Below, one piece after another: positions 36,164 to 44,871 of a stretch of DNA of 64,000 nt. The translations under genes were made by a program, and so were the position numbers. The stretch is from contig OY762308.1 of assembly GCA_963665555.2 (NCBI GenBank), forward strand, positions 744,001 to 808,000, read 5' to 3'. The notes below the pieces were generated by a model. It saw nothing but the letters and a program-made list of their open reading frames with translations. It was not told the DNA's origin and made no database searches. This stretch comes from CAXXXW01 sp963665555 (GTDB lineage Bacteria; Pseudomonadota; Alphaproteobacteria; Thalassobaculales; Thalassobaculaceae). The stretch's first letter is position 1. The number at the start of each line of letters is the position of its first letter.

Positions 36164-37687
36164 ATGACGACACTCGACCAGGCCGAGGGGGTTCGGCGAT
36201 CCGGCGGCGCGGCGCGGCGGGGCCTCGCGCGCGCGGCCGCGGCGGCGGCGGTGGCCGGGCTTCTGGCGTTCGCGCCGGCGGGCGGCGAGGCGAAGGCCCC
36301 GCCGGACGGCTTCGCCGACCTCGCCGAAAGGCTGCTGCCCGCGGTCGTGAACATCTCGACCACCCAGGCCGCCCCGTCCCGCGAGGGACCCGAATCGGAA
36401 CTGCCGCGGCTCCCGCCCGGCTCCCCGTTCGAGGAGTTCTTCAAGGACTTCTTCGAGCGCAACCGGCCCGACGGCGCGCCGAACCGCGCGCCGCGCCGGG
36501 CGCGTTCGCTCGGCTCCGGCTTCTTCGTCGACGCGTCGGGCGTGGTGGTCACCAACAACCACGTCATCGCCGACGCCGAGGAAATCCGGGTGCGGCTGCA
36601 CGACGATTCGGAGTTCGACGCCGAAATCCTCGGCCGCGACCCCAAGACCGACATCGCCGTGCTGAAGATCGACCCCGGCGACAAGGAGCTGACGACGGTC
36701 GCCTTCGGCGATTCGGACAAGGTGCGCGTCGGCGACTGGGTGGTCGCCATCGGCAACCCGTTCGGCCTTTCCGGCTCCGTGACCGCCGGCATCGTGTCGG
36801 CGCGCGGGCGCGACATCAACCAGGGGGCCTACGACGACTTCATCCAGACGGACGCCTCGATCAACCGCGGCAATTCCGGCGGGCCGCTGTTCGACCTCGA
36901 CGGCAATGTGATCGGCGTCAACACCGCGATCTTCTCGCAGACCGGCGGCTCCGTCGGGATCGGCTTCGCGGTGGCGGCGCGGCTCGCCGAATCGGTGGTG
37001 GCGCAGCTGCGCAAGTTCGGCCGCACCAAGCGCGGCTGGCTCGGCGTGCGCATCCAGACCGTGACCGAGGAGATCGCCGAGGGCCTCGGCCTGCCGGAGG
37101 CGACCGGCGCCATGGTCGCCGAGGTGACGGAGGACGGCCCGGCCGAGACGGCGGGAATCCGCCAGGGCGACGTGATCCTGACCTTCGACGGCCGCGAGGT
37201 CGAGACCATGCGCAGGCTGCCGCGCATCGTCGCCGAGACCGAGGTCGGCGTGGACGTTCCCGTCGAACTGTGGCGCGACGGCGAGACCCTGACCGTGACC
37301 GCCCGGATCGGCGAACTGGAGGAGGCGGAGGCGCGGCTGTTCCCCGCCTCGGAGACCGAGGGGCCGGACGAAAAGACGGGCCGGATCGCGGAGGTCGGGC
37401 TGGAGTTGGCCAGGCTGACCGAGGAGTTGCGGAACAACCACTCGGTCGGCGACGACGTCCACGGCGTCGCGATCGTCGGCGTCGACCCGGACGGGCCGGC
37501 GGCCGACAAGGGCTTGCGCGTCGGCGATGTCATCGTCGAGGTGGACCAGACCGAGGTGCGGACCCCGGTCCAGGTCGCCCGGATCGTCCGCGAGGTGGTC
37601 GAGAAGGGGCGCAAGAAGTCCGTCCTGTTCACGGTGAACCGGGACGGGTCGATCCGCTACCTGGGGATTCGCGTCCGCGAGAACTGA
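36164..37687 (+). CDS. degP: Periplasmic Do-family serine protease (DegP/DegQ-like)
   Basis: A 507-residue HtrA-type protease/chaperone. N-terminal basic stretch and hydrophobic signal (ARAAAAAAVAGLLAFAPAGG, residues about 23-42), trypsin-like domain with His in VVTNNHVIADA near 133, Asp in PKTDIAVLK near 163 and Ser in RGNSGGPLFD near 237. Two PDZ domains follow at about 285-375 and 415-500. It degrades misfolded envelope proteins. Synteny with hflKC is conserved in alphaproteobacteria. Preceded by an inverted repeat GCGCCACG / CGTGGCGC (36072-36079, 36120-36127) of unknown meaning. Confidence 0.92.
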   Translation: MTTLDQAEGVRRSGGAARRGLARAAAAAAVAGLLAFAPAGGEAKAPPDGFADLAERLLPAVVNISTTQAAPSREGPESELPRLPPGSPFEEFFKDFFERNRPDGAPNRAPRRARSLGSGFFVDASGVVVTNNHVIADAEEIRVRLHDDSEFDAEILGRDPKTDIAVLKIDPGDKELTTVAFGDSDKVRVGDWVVAIGNPFGLSGSVTAGIVSARGRDINQGAYDDFIQTDASINRGNSGGPLFDLDGNVIGVNTAIFSQTGGSVGIGFAVAARLAESVVAQLRKFGRTKRGWLGVRIQTVTEEIAEGLGLPEATGAMVAEVTEDGPAETAGIRQGDVILTFDGREVETMRRLPRIVAETEVGVDVPVELWRDGETLTVTARIGELEEAEARLFPASETEGPDEKTGRIAEVGLELARLTEELRNNHSVGDDVHGVAIVGVDPDGPAADKGLRVGDVIVEVDQTEVRTPVQVARIVREVVEKGRKKSVLFTVNRDGSIRYLGIRVREN

Positions 37688-37799
37688 CCCTCCCCGGTTC
37701 TTCGCGAATCCCGGCCGGCGCCGGCGGGCGGTCCCGCCGGCGCCGGTGCGCGCGCGGGCGCGCGGGCGCGCGGGCGCGGGAAGGACGGGAGAAAGCGGG

Positions 37800-38288
37800 A
37801 TGGTCGCGCGTCGAACCCTTTTCGCCCTGGCGCTGGCGCCGCTCGTCGCGCTCGCTTCGCCGGCGGCCGGCGAGCCGGGCCTTATCGACGCGGCGGAGGC
37901 GTTCCGCCTCGCCCGGTCCGGCGCCCTGGTGCTGGTCGATGTGCGCTCGCCGGCGGAGTGGCGCGCCACCGGGCTGCCGGCCGGCGCGCTCGCGGCGACC
38001 GTCCACGGCCCGCGCGGCTACGAGGGCTTCGTCGCCCGGGTCCGCGCGGCCCTCGGCGGCGACATCGCCCGTCCGGTGGCGACGATCTGCGCCGCCGGGG
38101 GCCGGTCGGCGCGGGCCGCGGCCCGGTTGCGCGCGGCCGGGTTCCGGTCCGTCCGCGATGTTTCGGAGGGCATGGAGGGGCGGCGCGGCCTTCCGGGCTG
38201 GCGCGCCCGCGGCCTGCCGGTCGAGCCGTGGGCGGGCGGAGGCGCGGGGGCCGCGCCTCAATCGGCCGCGAATTCCTCCTCCCGGTAG
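37800..38288 (+). CDS. Exported rhodanese-like protein
   Basis: A 162-residue single-domain rhodanese with an N-terminal signal peptide (RRTLFALALAPLVALASPA). The active-site loop CAAGGRSAR near residue 96 has the catalytic Cys and the Arg of the CxxxxR type, and LVDVRSPAEWRATGLPAGA is the CH2-like motif. It probably moves sulfur or senses thiols in the periplasm. ATG 37800 is chosen over an upstream Met because it puts the signal peptide at the N-terminus. The 3' end overlaps the convergent serB by 31 bp. Confidence 0.8.
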   Translation: MVARRTLFALALAPLVALASPAAGEPGLIDAAEAFRLARSGALVLVDVRSPAEWRATGLPAGALAATVHGPRGYEGFVARVRAALGGDIARPVATICAAGGRSARAAARLRAAGFRSVRDVSEGMEGRRGLPGWRARGLPVEPWAGGGAGAAPQSAANSSSR

Positions 38289-39160
38289 CCCTGGAGGTGG
38301 AGCAGGGCGGTCAGGTCCCCGTGCTCGATCCGCAGCCGGGCCGCCGCCGCGACGGCCGGCTTTGCGCGGAAGGCGACGCCGGCCCCGGCCTCGGCGAGCA
38401 TCGGGATGTCGTTCGCCCCGTCGCCCACGGCCATCGCGTCGCCGGTCCCGACGCCGATCGCCGCGCAGAGTTCGCGCAGGATGTCGCGCTTGGCGTCCTT
38501 GCCGAGGATCGGCTCCCCCACCTCGCCGGTCAGCCGTCCGTCCGCGACGAGCAGCCGGTTGCCGCGATGCGTGTCGAACCCGGCCATCCGGGCGACCGCG
38601 CCGGTTACGAAATCGAACCCGCCGGAGACCAGCGCGGCCCGGCCCCCATGGGCGCGCGCGGTCCGCGCCAGCGTCCGGGCGCCGGGCGTGAGGCGCACGC
38701 GCTCCGCCAGCAGGCGGTCGAGCAGCGAGGCCGGCCGGCCGGCGAGCAGCGCCACCCGCTCGCGCAACGCCTCCTCGAAGCCGATCTCGCCGCGCATCGC
38801 CCGCTCGGTGACCGGCGCGATCCGGTCGCGCAGGCCGGCGAAATCGGCGAGTTCGTCGAGCGATTCGACGGTTATGACGGTCGAGTCCATGTCGGCGACC
38901 AGCAGCCGCTTGCGCCGCCCGGCGGCGGGCTGGGCATTGGCGTCCGCCGGAACGCCCGCCAGCGCCGCCCGGACCGCCGCCGCCGCCGCGCCGTCCGCGA
39001 TCCCCTCGAAGGGAAGGTCGAAGGCGCATCCCGCCGCCAGGAGGACGGGCGCGCCGGTCCGCGCGCCGGCGGCCGCGAGCGCGCCGGCCGCCTTTGCCGC
39101 GATCCCGTCGTCGAGCGGGCGCGCCGCCGGGTCGGCGGTGAGCGTGAGGACCTGTTGCAT
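38258..39160 (-). CDS. serB: Phosphoserine phosphatase
   Basis: A 300-residue HAD phosphatase, the last step of serine synthesis. Nucleophile motif VADMDSTVI near residue 90, motif II VSGGFDFVTG, Lys in LGKDAKRDIL and motif III VGDGANDIPML near 245. The first 80 residues form the short regulatory part seen in proteobacterial SerB. Divergent from miaA with 31 bp between the starts. Confidence 0.93.
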   Translation of the reverse strand: MQQVLTLTADPAARPLDDGIAAKAAGALAAAGARTGAPVLLAAGCAFDLPFEGIADGAAAAAVRAALAGVPADANAQPAAGRRKRLLVADMDSTVITVESLDELADFAGLRDRIAPVTERAMRGEIGFEEALRERVALLAGRPASLLDRLLAERVRLTPGARTLARTARAHGGRAALVSGGFDFVTGAVARMAGFDTHRGNRLLVADGRLTGEVGEPILGKDAKRDILRELCAAIGVGTGDAMAVGDGANDIPMLAEAGAGVAFRAKPAVAAAARLRIEHGDLTALLHLQGYREEEFAAD

Positions 39161-39191
39161 GGCGCCGCCTTATCGCGTATCGGCCGGGGCC

Positions 39192-40285
39192 ATGTCCAGC
39201 GCGCGGCGAGGGTTCCGGCCGGAGGCGCCGGAGGAGGGGGGCCGCCACCCGGCGGTCGTGGTCGCCGGGCCGACGGCGAGCGGCAAGTCGGAACTCGCGA
39301 TCCGGATCGCCGAAAGCGTCGGCGGCGCGGTCGTCAACGCCGACTCGATGCAGGTCTACCGCGAACTGGACATCCTGACGGCCCGGCCCGGCCCGGCGGA
39401 GCGCGCCCGCGCGCCGCATCTGCTGTACGGCGACACGCCGCTTGCCGAGCCGTGCTCCGCCGCGTCGTGGCGCGCCCGCGCGCTCGCCGCCATCGCGGAG
39501 GTCCGCGCCGAGGGGCTGGTTCCGGTGGTCTGCGGCGGGACGGGCCTCTACATCGAGGCGCTGCTGCGGGGCCTGGCGCCGGTGCCGGAGGTTCCGGGGG
39601 AGGTCCGGGCGGCCGCGCAAGCGCGGCTGGCGGCGCTGGGCGGGGCCGCGTTCCGGGCCGAACTCGCCGCGCGCGACCCGGCGACGGCCGCCCGCCTCGC
39701 CGACGGCGACAGCCAGCGCCTGGTCCGCGCCTGGGAGGTGGCGGAGGCGACCGGCCGCTCGCTGGCCGAGTGGCGGGCGGAGCCGCGGGAGCCGCCGGCG
39801 CTCGACCCTTTCGTCGTCGCGCTCGCGCCGCCGCGCGCCGCGCTTTACGCCGCCTGCGACGCGCGTTTCCTCGCCATGCTGGGCCGGGGCGCGCTGGAGG
39901 AGGCGCGCGCGGTGGGCGCGCTCGGCCTCGATCCGGGGCTGCCGGGGATGAAGGCGCTCGGCCTCGGGGCGTTGCTGGCCCATCTGCGCGGCGAGGCCTC
40001 GCTGGCGGCGGCGACGGAGCGCGCGCAACGCGAAACGCGCCGCTACGCCAAGCGCCAGACGACATGGCTGCGCCACCGGCTGGCGGCCGACCTGGTCCTC
40101 CCGGCGCGGTTCCCGGGCGGCGGGGCGGGGGCGGTCGCGCCGGAAATCCGCCGGTTCCTGTTGACCCGATTCGCCCGAGGCGCTAGAGCCTTCGGGCCGA
40201 AGGCGGAGTCGCCGCCGCCGCGCGGCCCCGATGGGCCGCGTTCGCGTTCCACGGCCGGCCGCCGGGCCGGCGGGAGGATGGAAAA

Positions 40286-40289
<4 letters not shown>
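39192..40289 (+). CDS. miaA: tRNA dimethylallyltransferase
   Basis: A 365-residue enzyme that prenylates A37 of tRNAs reading UNN codons. P-loop VVAGPTASGKSELAI near residues 23-37, NADSMQVYRELDILTARP and VCGGTGLYIEALLRG are MiaA hallmarks, and the C-terminal YAKRQTTWLRHR is the tRNA-contact motif. About 50 residues of Pro/Arg/Gly-rich sequence extend beyond the usual end and reach an ATGA overlap with ilvB; that tail overlaps a putative ilvB promoter and may have no function as protein. Confidence 0.92.
40161..40188 (+). promoter_or_regulatory. Possible ilvB promoter inside the 3' end of miaA
   Basis: TTGACC at 40161-40166 and CTAGAG at 40183-40188 with a 16-bp spacer, followed by a small hairpin GCCTTCGGGCCGAAGGC (40188-40204). 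It would give a leader of about 90 bases before ilvB. Judged by eye only; spacing is slightly short. Confidence 0.35.
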
Positions 40290-42082
<1,793 letters not shown>

Positions 42083-42151
42083 CGCCCGGCGGCGCCGGCG
42101 TTCCTTGCAACCGGCCGCGCCCGCGTCGGCGGCGCGCGGGGGGAGGGCGGC

Positions 42152-42706
42152 TTGAGCACGCGCGACGACACGACGGAGCGGCGCCACACCATCGCCGTGC
42201 TGGTGGACAACGAGCCGGGCGTGCTGGCGCGGGTCATCGGCCTGTTCTCCGGGCGCGGCTACAACATCGAGAGCCTGACGGTTTCGGAGGTGGACGCGGC
42301 GCTCGGCTATTCGCGCATCACGGTGGTGACCTCCGGCACGGCGATGGTGATCGAGCAGATCAAGGCGCAGCTGGAGCGGCTGGTCCCGGTGCACGAGGTG
42401 CGCGACCTTTCGGTCGAGGGGCCGTGGCTGGAGCGCGAACTGGCGCTGGTCAAGGTCGCCAACGCGGGCGAGCGGCGGATCGAGGCGCTGCGCATCGCCG
42501 ACATGTTCCGCGCCCGCGCGATCGACAGCACGCTGGGCAGCTTCGTGTTCGAGTTGACTGGCAACCCCGGCAAGCTCGACGCCTTCATCGAGTTGATGAA
42601 GGCCCTCGGCCCGGTCGAGGTGTGCCGCGGCGGCGTCGTCGCCATGGCCCGCGGCCGCGAAATCGACATGGCCGCCCCGGACCCCGACGAGGCGGAGGCG
42701 GGGTAG
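42152..42706 (+). CDS. ilvN: Acetolactate synthase small (regulatory) subunit
   Basis: A 184-residue subunit conferring valine feedback. The ACT domain is HTIAVLVDNEPGVLARVIGLFSGRGYNIESL at residues about 12-42 (seen as two parts around GVLARVIGLF), and the C-terminal ALS_ss_C domain follows from about 90. It starts at TTG 42152, with GGGGGGAGGGCGG just upstream; no ATG is available at the right place. In many alphaproteobacteria ilvC follows; here a TnpB-like gene begins 8 bp after the stop. Confidence 0.94.
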   Translation: MSTRDDTTERRHTIAVLVDNEPGVLARVIGLFSGRGYNIESLTVSEVDAALGYSRITVVTSGTAMVIEQIKAQLERLVPVHEVRDLSVEGPWLERELALVKVANAGERRIEALRIADMFRARAIDSTLGSFVFELTGNPGKLDAFIELMKALGPVEVCRGGVVAMARGREIDMAAPDPDEAEAG

Positions 42707-42714
42707 GGGGCGCG

Positions 42715-44013
42715 GTGCGGACCCAGCGCACATACCGCCATGCGGCGCGGATGACGGAAGCCGGCCACCGCCGGCTGGACGAAACGCTCGGCCTTCTCCA
42801 ACGGCTCTACAATGCCGCGCTGGAGGAGCGGATCGACGCTTGGCGGAAGGCGGGCAAGTCGATCTCGTTCACCGACCAGTGCAAGAGCCTGACCGAGATT
42901 CGCGAGGACGACGAAGCGTATCGCGCGTTGCCGGTGAGGATCGAACAGCCGGTTTTGCGACGGCTCGACAAGGCGATGAAGGCGTTCTTCCGGCGCGTCA
43001 AGGAAGGGCGGAAGCCGGGATTTCCCCGCTTCCGCGCCGCCGCGCGATTCCGGTCCTTCGATCACGAGGCGGTGAAGTACGAGCCCCATACGGTCAGGCT
43101 CGACAGGGAGCGCGGCCGCGGCGTGTTTCGGGTCAAGGGATTGCCGCCCTTCCGCTTCGAGCTGCGCCGCGAACTGCCCCCGGACGAGGACCTGCGCGTC
43201 GTCCGCGTGGTTCGCCGCGCCCGGCGCGTCGAAGTGCAGCTGATCTTCGAGGTCGATGTTCCCGATCCCGCGACGGGCGCGCCGGAGAACCCGGTCGGCC
43301 TCGACATGGGCGTTTCCGCTTTCGCCGCGCTGTCGGACGGGCGGATGCTGGAGCGGTCGCGGCGTCGCCAGAAGCGGTTGAGGCGCGCCCAGCGCATCCT
43401 GTCCCGCGCGCGGCGCGGCTCCGGCAGCCGCCGCAAGAAGCGCCGCGCCTTCCAGCGCGCCCAGGAGCGCGAGGCGGACCGGCGCCGCCAGGAGCTTTTC
43501 CGCCTCGCCGACGAGTTGACGAAGAAGCACGACTTGATCGCCGTCGAGGACTTGAGAATCCCGAACATGACGAGGAAGGGCGCGGGGGCCGGCAAGCGCG
43601 GCCTGAACCGTTCCATCCTCGAACAGAATTGGGGCGAGTTCCGCCTGATCCTCGGGCACAAGGCCGAAAGCGCCGGTGTCCGTTTGGCGGAGGTCGACCC
43701 GGCCCACACTTCGCAAGATTGCAGCGGCTGCGGCGCGCGCGTGCCGAAGAAGCTGCATGTGCGCGTGCACGCTTGCCCGGAGTGCGGGTTGAGGCTGGAC
43801 CGCGACGTTAACGCGGCCCGCAACGTGCTGGCTCGCGCCTTGCGCGAGGGCGGGTGGGACTCCCCCGCCGCACCCCCGGCGCGTTCTTCGAGGGACGGAA
43901 GACCGCCCGGTTCGCCGGGCGGCGGTCCCAGGGTGCGGAACGCCGTGCGCGCACGGGGAAACCGCCGTGGCCGGGATCGAGCCGAAAGGGAGCCTTCCGG
44001 TGCAAGGGGTTAG
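42715..44013 (+). CDS. TnpB-like RNA-guided RuvC nuclease adjoining a CRISPR array
   Basis: A 432-residue protein of the TnpB (IS605 OrfB) / small Cas12 superfamily. N-terminal wedge/recognition part RTYRHAARMTEAGHRRLDET and LLQRLYNAALEERI through KPGFPRF. RuvC-I Asp197 in PVGLDMGVSAF, RuvC-II Glu278 in LIAVEDLRIPN, RuvC-III Asp364 in RDVNAARN; zinc ribbon Cys336, Cys339, Cys354, Cys357. All catalytic residues are intact. After residue 380 comes a 50-residue Arg/Gly/Pro-rich tail over a repeat-complementary segment, probably a non-coding-RNA region read through as protein. GTG start, 8 bp after ilvN. No tnpA or IS ends seen. The CRISPR array starts 8 bp after the stop. Confidence 0.9.
   Translation: MRTQRTYRHAARMTEAGHRRLDETLGLLQRLYNAALEERIDAWRKAGKSISFTDQCKSLTEIREDDEAYRALPVRIEQPVLRRLDKAMKAFFRRVKEGRKPGFPRFRAAARFRSFDHEAVKYEPHTVRLDRERGRGVFRVKGLPPFRFELRRELPPDEDLRVVRVVRRARRVEVQLIFEVDVPDPATGAPENPVGLDMGVSAFAALSDGRMLERSRRRQKRLRRAQRILSRARRGSGSRRKKRRAFQRAQEREADRRRQELFRLADELTKKHDLIAVEDLRIPNMTRKGAGAGKRGLNRSILEQNWGEFRLILGHKAESAGVRLAEVDPAHTSQDCSGCGARVPKKLHVRVHACPECGLRLDRDVNAARNVLARALREGGWDSPAAPPARSSRDGRPPGSPGGGPRVRNAVRARGNRRGRDRAEREPSGARG
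43943..43963 (+). ncRNA. Putative anti-repeat (core of a tracrRNA- or omega-RNA-like transcript)
   Basis: These 21 bases are complementary to positions 1-21 of the downstream CRISPR repeat: 20 Watson-Crick pairs and one G-U if both are transcribed rightward. The inner 14 bases are a perfect palindrome (CCGTGCG/CGCACGG), which inflates the match, but the flank GGAAACC versus GGTTTCC is not palindromic and fixes the orientation. It lies within codons 410-417 of the TnpB-like gene. A tracrRNA or the scaffold part of an omega-RNA would sit here. RNA ends cannot be seen. Confidence 0.45.
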
Positions 44014-44021
44014 CGGCAAGG

Positions 44022-44414
44022 GGTTTCCCCGTGCGCGCGCGGAGGTCCCCTCGCCACCCGGCTGCGCGAGCGGCTGCGGCCGGGTTTCCCCGTGCGCGCG
44101 CGGAGGTCCCCTTGTCGCCTACGCGGAGACGCTGCGCTCCAGGGGTTTCCCCGTGCGCGCGCGGAGGTCCCCGCCACGGGATCGGTCTGGCCGGTTTTCA
44201 GGCCGGTTTCCCCGTGCGCGCGCGGAGGTCCCTGTGGCATGGGGTATCGGGATCGCGTGGGGGAGGGTTTCCCCGTGCGCGCGCGGAGGTCCCCTGGGTG
44301 GACGCGGAGGCGGCGGCGCATGTTTGGGTTTCCCCGTGCGCGCGCGGAGGTCCCTGCTCTTCCGGCTGCTCATGGCGGCGGAGGGCGGGTTTCCCCGTGC
44401 GCGCGCGGAGGTCC
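44022..44414 (+). CRISPR. CRISPR array, 7 repeats and 6 spacers, 61-bp period
   Basis: Seven repeats start at 44022, 44083, 44144, 44205, 44266, 44327 and 44388, every 61 bp exactly. The 27-bp core begins GGTTTCCCCGTGCGCGC, ends GCGGAGGTCC, and is identical in all seven; G before it (6 of 7) and C after it (6 of 7) extend it to about 29. Spacers of 34 bases (32 with the longer repeat) are 44049-44082, 44110-44143, 44171-44204, 44232-44265, 44293-44326 and 44354-44387, all different. The repeat folds into a hairpin (CCCCGTG with CGCGGAGG, A bulged). The last repeat degenerates to TTT at its 3' side, marking the distal end. No cas1 or cas2 in the window. Confidence 0.96.
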
Positions 44415-44437
44415 TTTGGCGGTCCCGCTTCCTCGGC

Positions 44438-44574
44438 GGCGCCTCGGCCTTCGAGCCGGGGTCCAGGAAGGGGAGGGGCGCGTGCGCTGGAAGGGCGTCG
44501 CGCCCCGTCGCCGAGCGCTCGCGCCCTTCCCAGGCGCCGGCGCCGCTGGGCCCCGGCTCGGAGGCCGGGGCGCC
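44438..44574. repeat. REP/BIME-like inverted pair, copy 2
   Basis: Arms 44438-44467 and 44546-44574 are inverted copies of each other with 3 mismatches in 29, and match the pair at 19931-20039 (shared core CGAGCCGGGGYCCAG). An inner inverted repeat, GGAAGGGCG at 44489-44497 with CGCCCTTCC at 44522-44530, extends the fold. It begins 23 bp after the last CRISPR repeat and may end the array transcript. The stretch 44415-44647 holds no other gene that I can support. Confidence 0.7.
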
Positions 44575-44612
44575 TCGGGCGGGGCGCGGCGGGCGCGTCC
44601 CTCCCGAGGCGC

Positions 44613-44641
44613 TTGACCGGCGCGCGCGGGGCGGTTACGGT
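44613..44641 (+). promoter_or_regulatory. Probable promoter of the leuA leader
   Basis: TTGACC at 44613-44618 and TACGGT at 44636-44641 with a 17-bp spacer. The predicted start, about 7 bases downstream, falls on the A of the leader-peptide ATG at 44648, so the leader mRNA would be leaderless, as described for the trpL leader of Sinorhizobium. Confidence 0.5.
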
Positions 44642-44647
44642 CCGGGC

Positions 44648-44704
44648 ATGACGGTGGACACGGCGCGCGGCCTCGGCCTTCGACTTACCGGCCCGGCTCT
44701 TTAG
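44648..44704 (+). CDS. Leu-rich leader peptide (leuL-like attenuator ORF)
   Basis: An 18-codon ORF reading MTVDTARGLGLRLTGPAL. Four of 18 codons are Leu, three of them CTT, a codon the surrounding genes avoid. Immediately around it the RNA can fold: CGACTT (44681-44686) with AAGTCG (44719-44724) and CCCGG with CCGGG inside, so ribosome position on the Leu codons would change the fold. It lies 167 bp before leuA. This is the layout of leucine-dependent transcription attenuation; it is inference, since no U-rich terminator stem is obvious before leuA. Confidence 0.55.
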   Translation: MTVDTARGLGLRLTGPAL

Positions 44705-44871
44705 GGAGTCCGGGACCGAAGTCGTTCGCCAACCCCTCGTCCGCCGCGCCAGAAGCCTTCCATGACACGCGCCTTCCAGCCCGAAGCCACGACCGTGCCC
44801 CGCGCCCCGGCGCGCGGCGGCGTGCGACGGCGCGGGCGCGGCGGACTCGCGCCCGACGGGAGCTAGACGCG

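Noticed and set aside
42715..44414. Ordinary IS605-type insertion sequence with chance repeats beside it
   Set aside because: No tnpA and no visible left or right ends, and the seven exact 61-bp periods cannot be chance; kept only as an alternative for the gene's origin.
43854..44704. Several overlapping frames on both strands with a repeated peptide such as FPRARAEVP
   Set aside because: They are translations of the CRISPR repeats and spacers, not genes.
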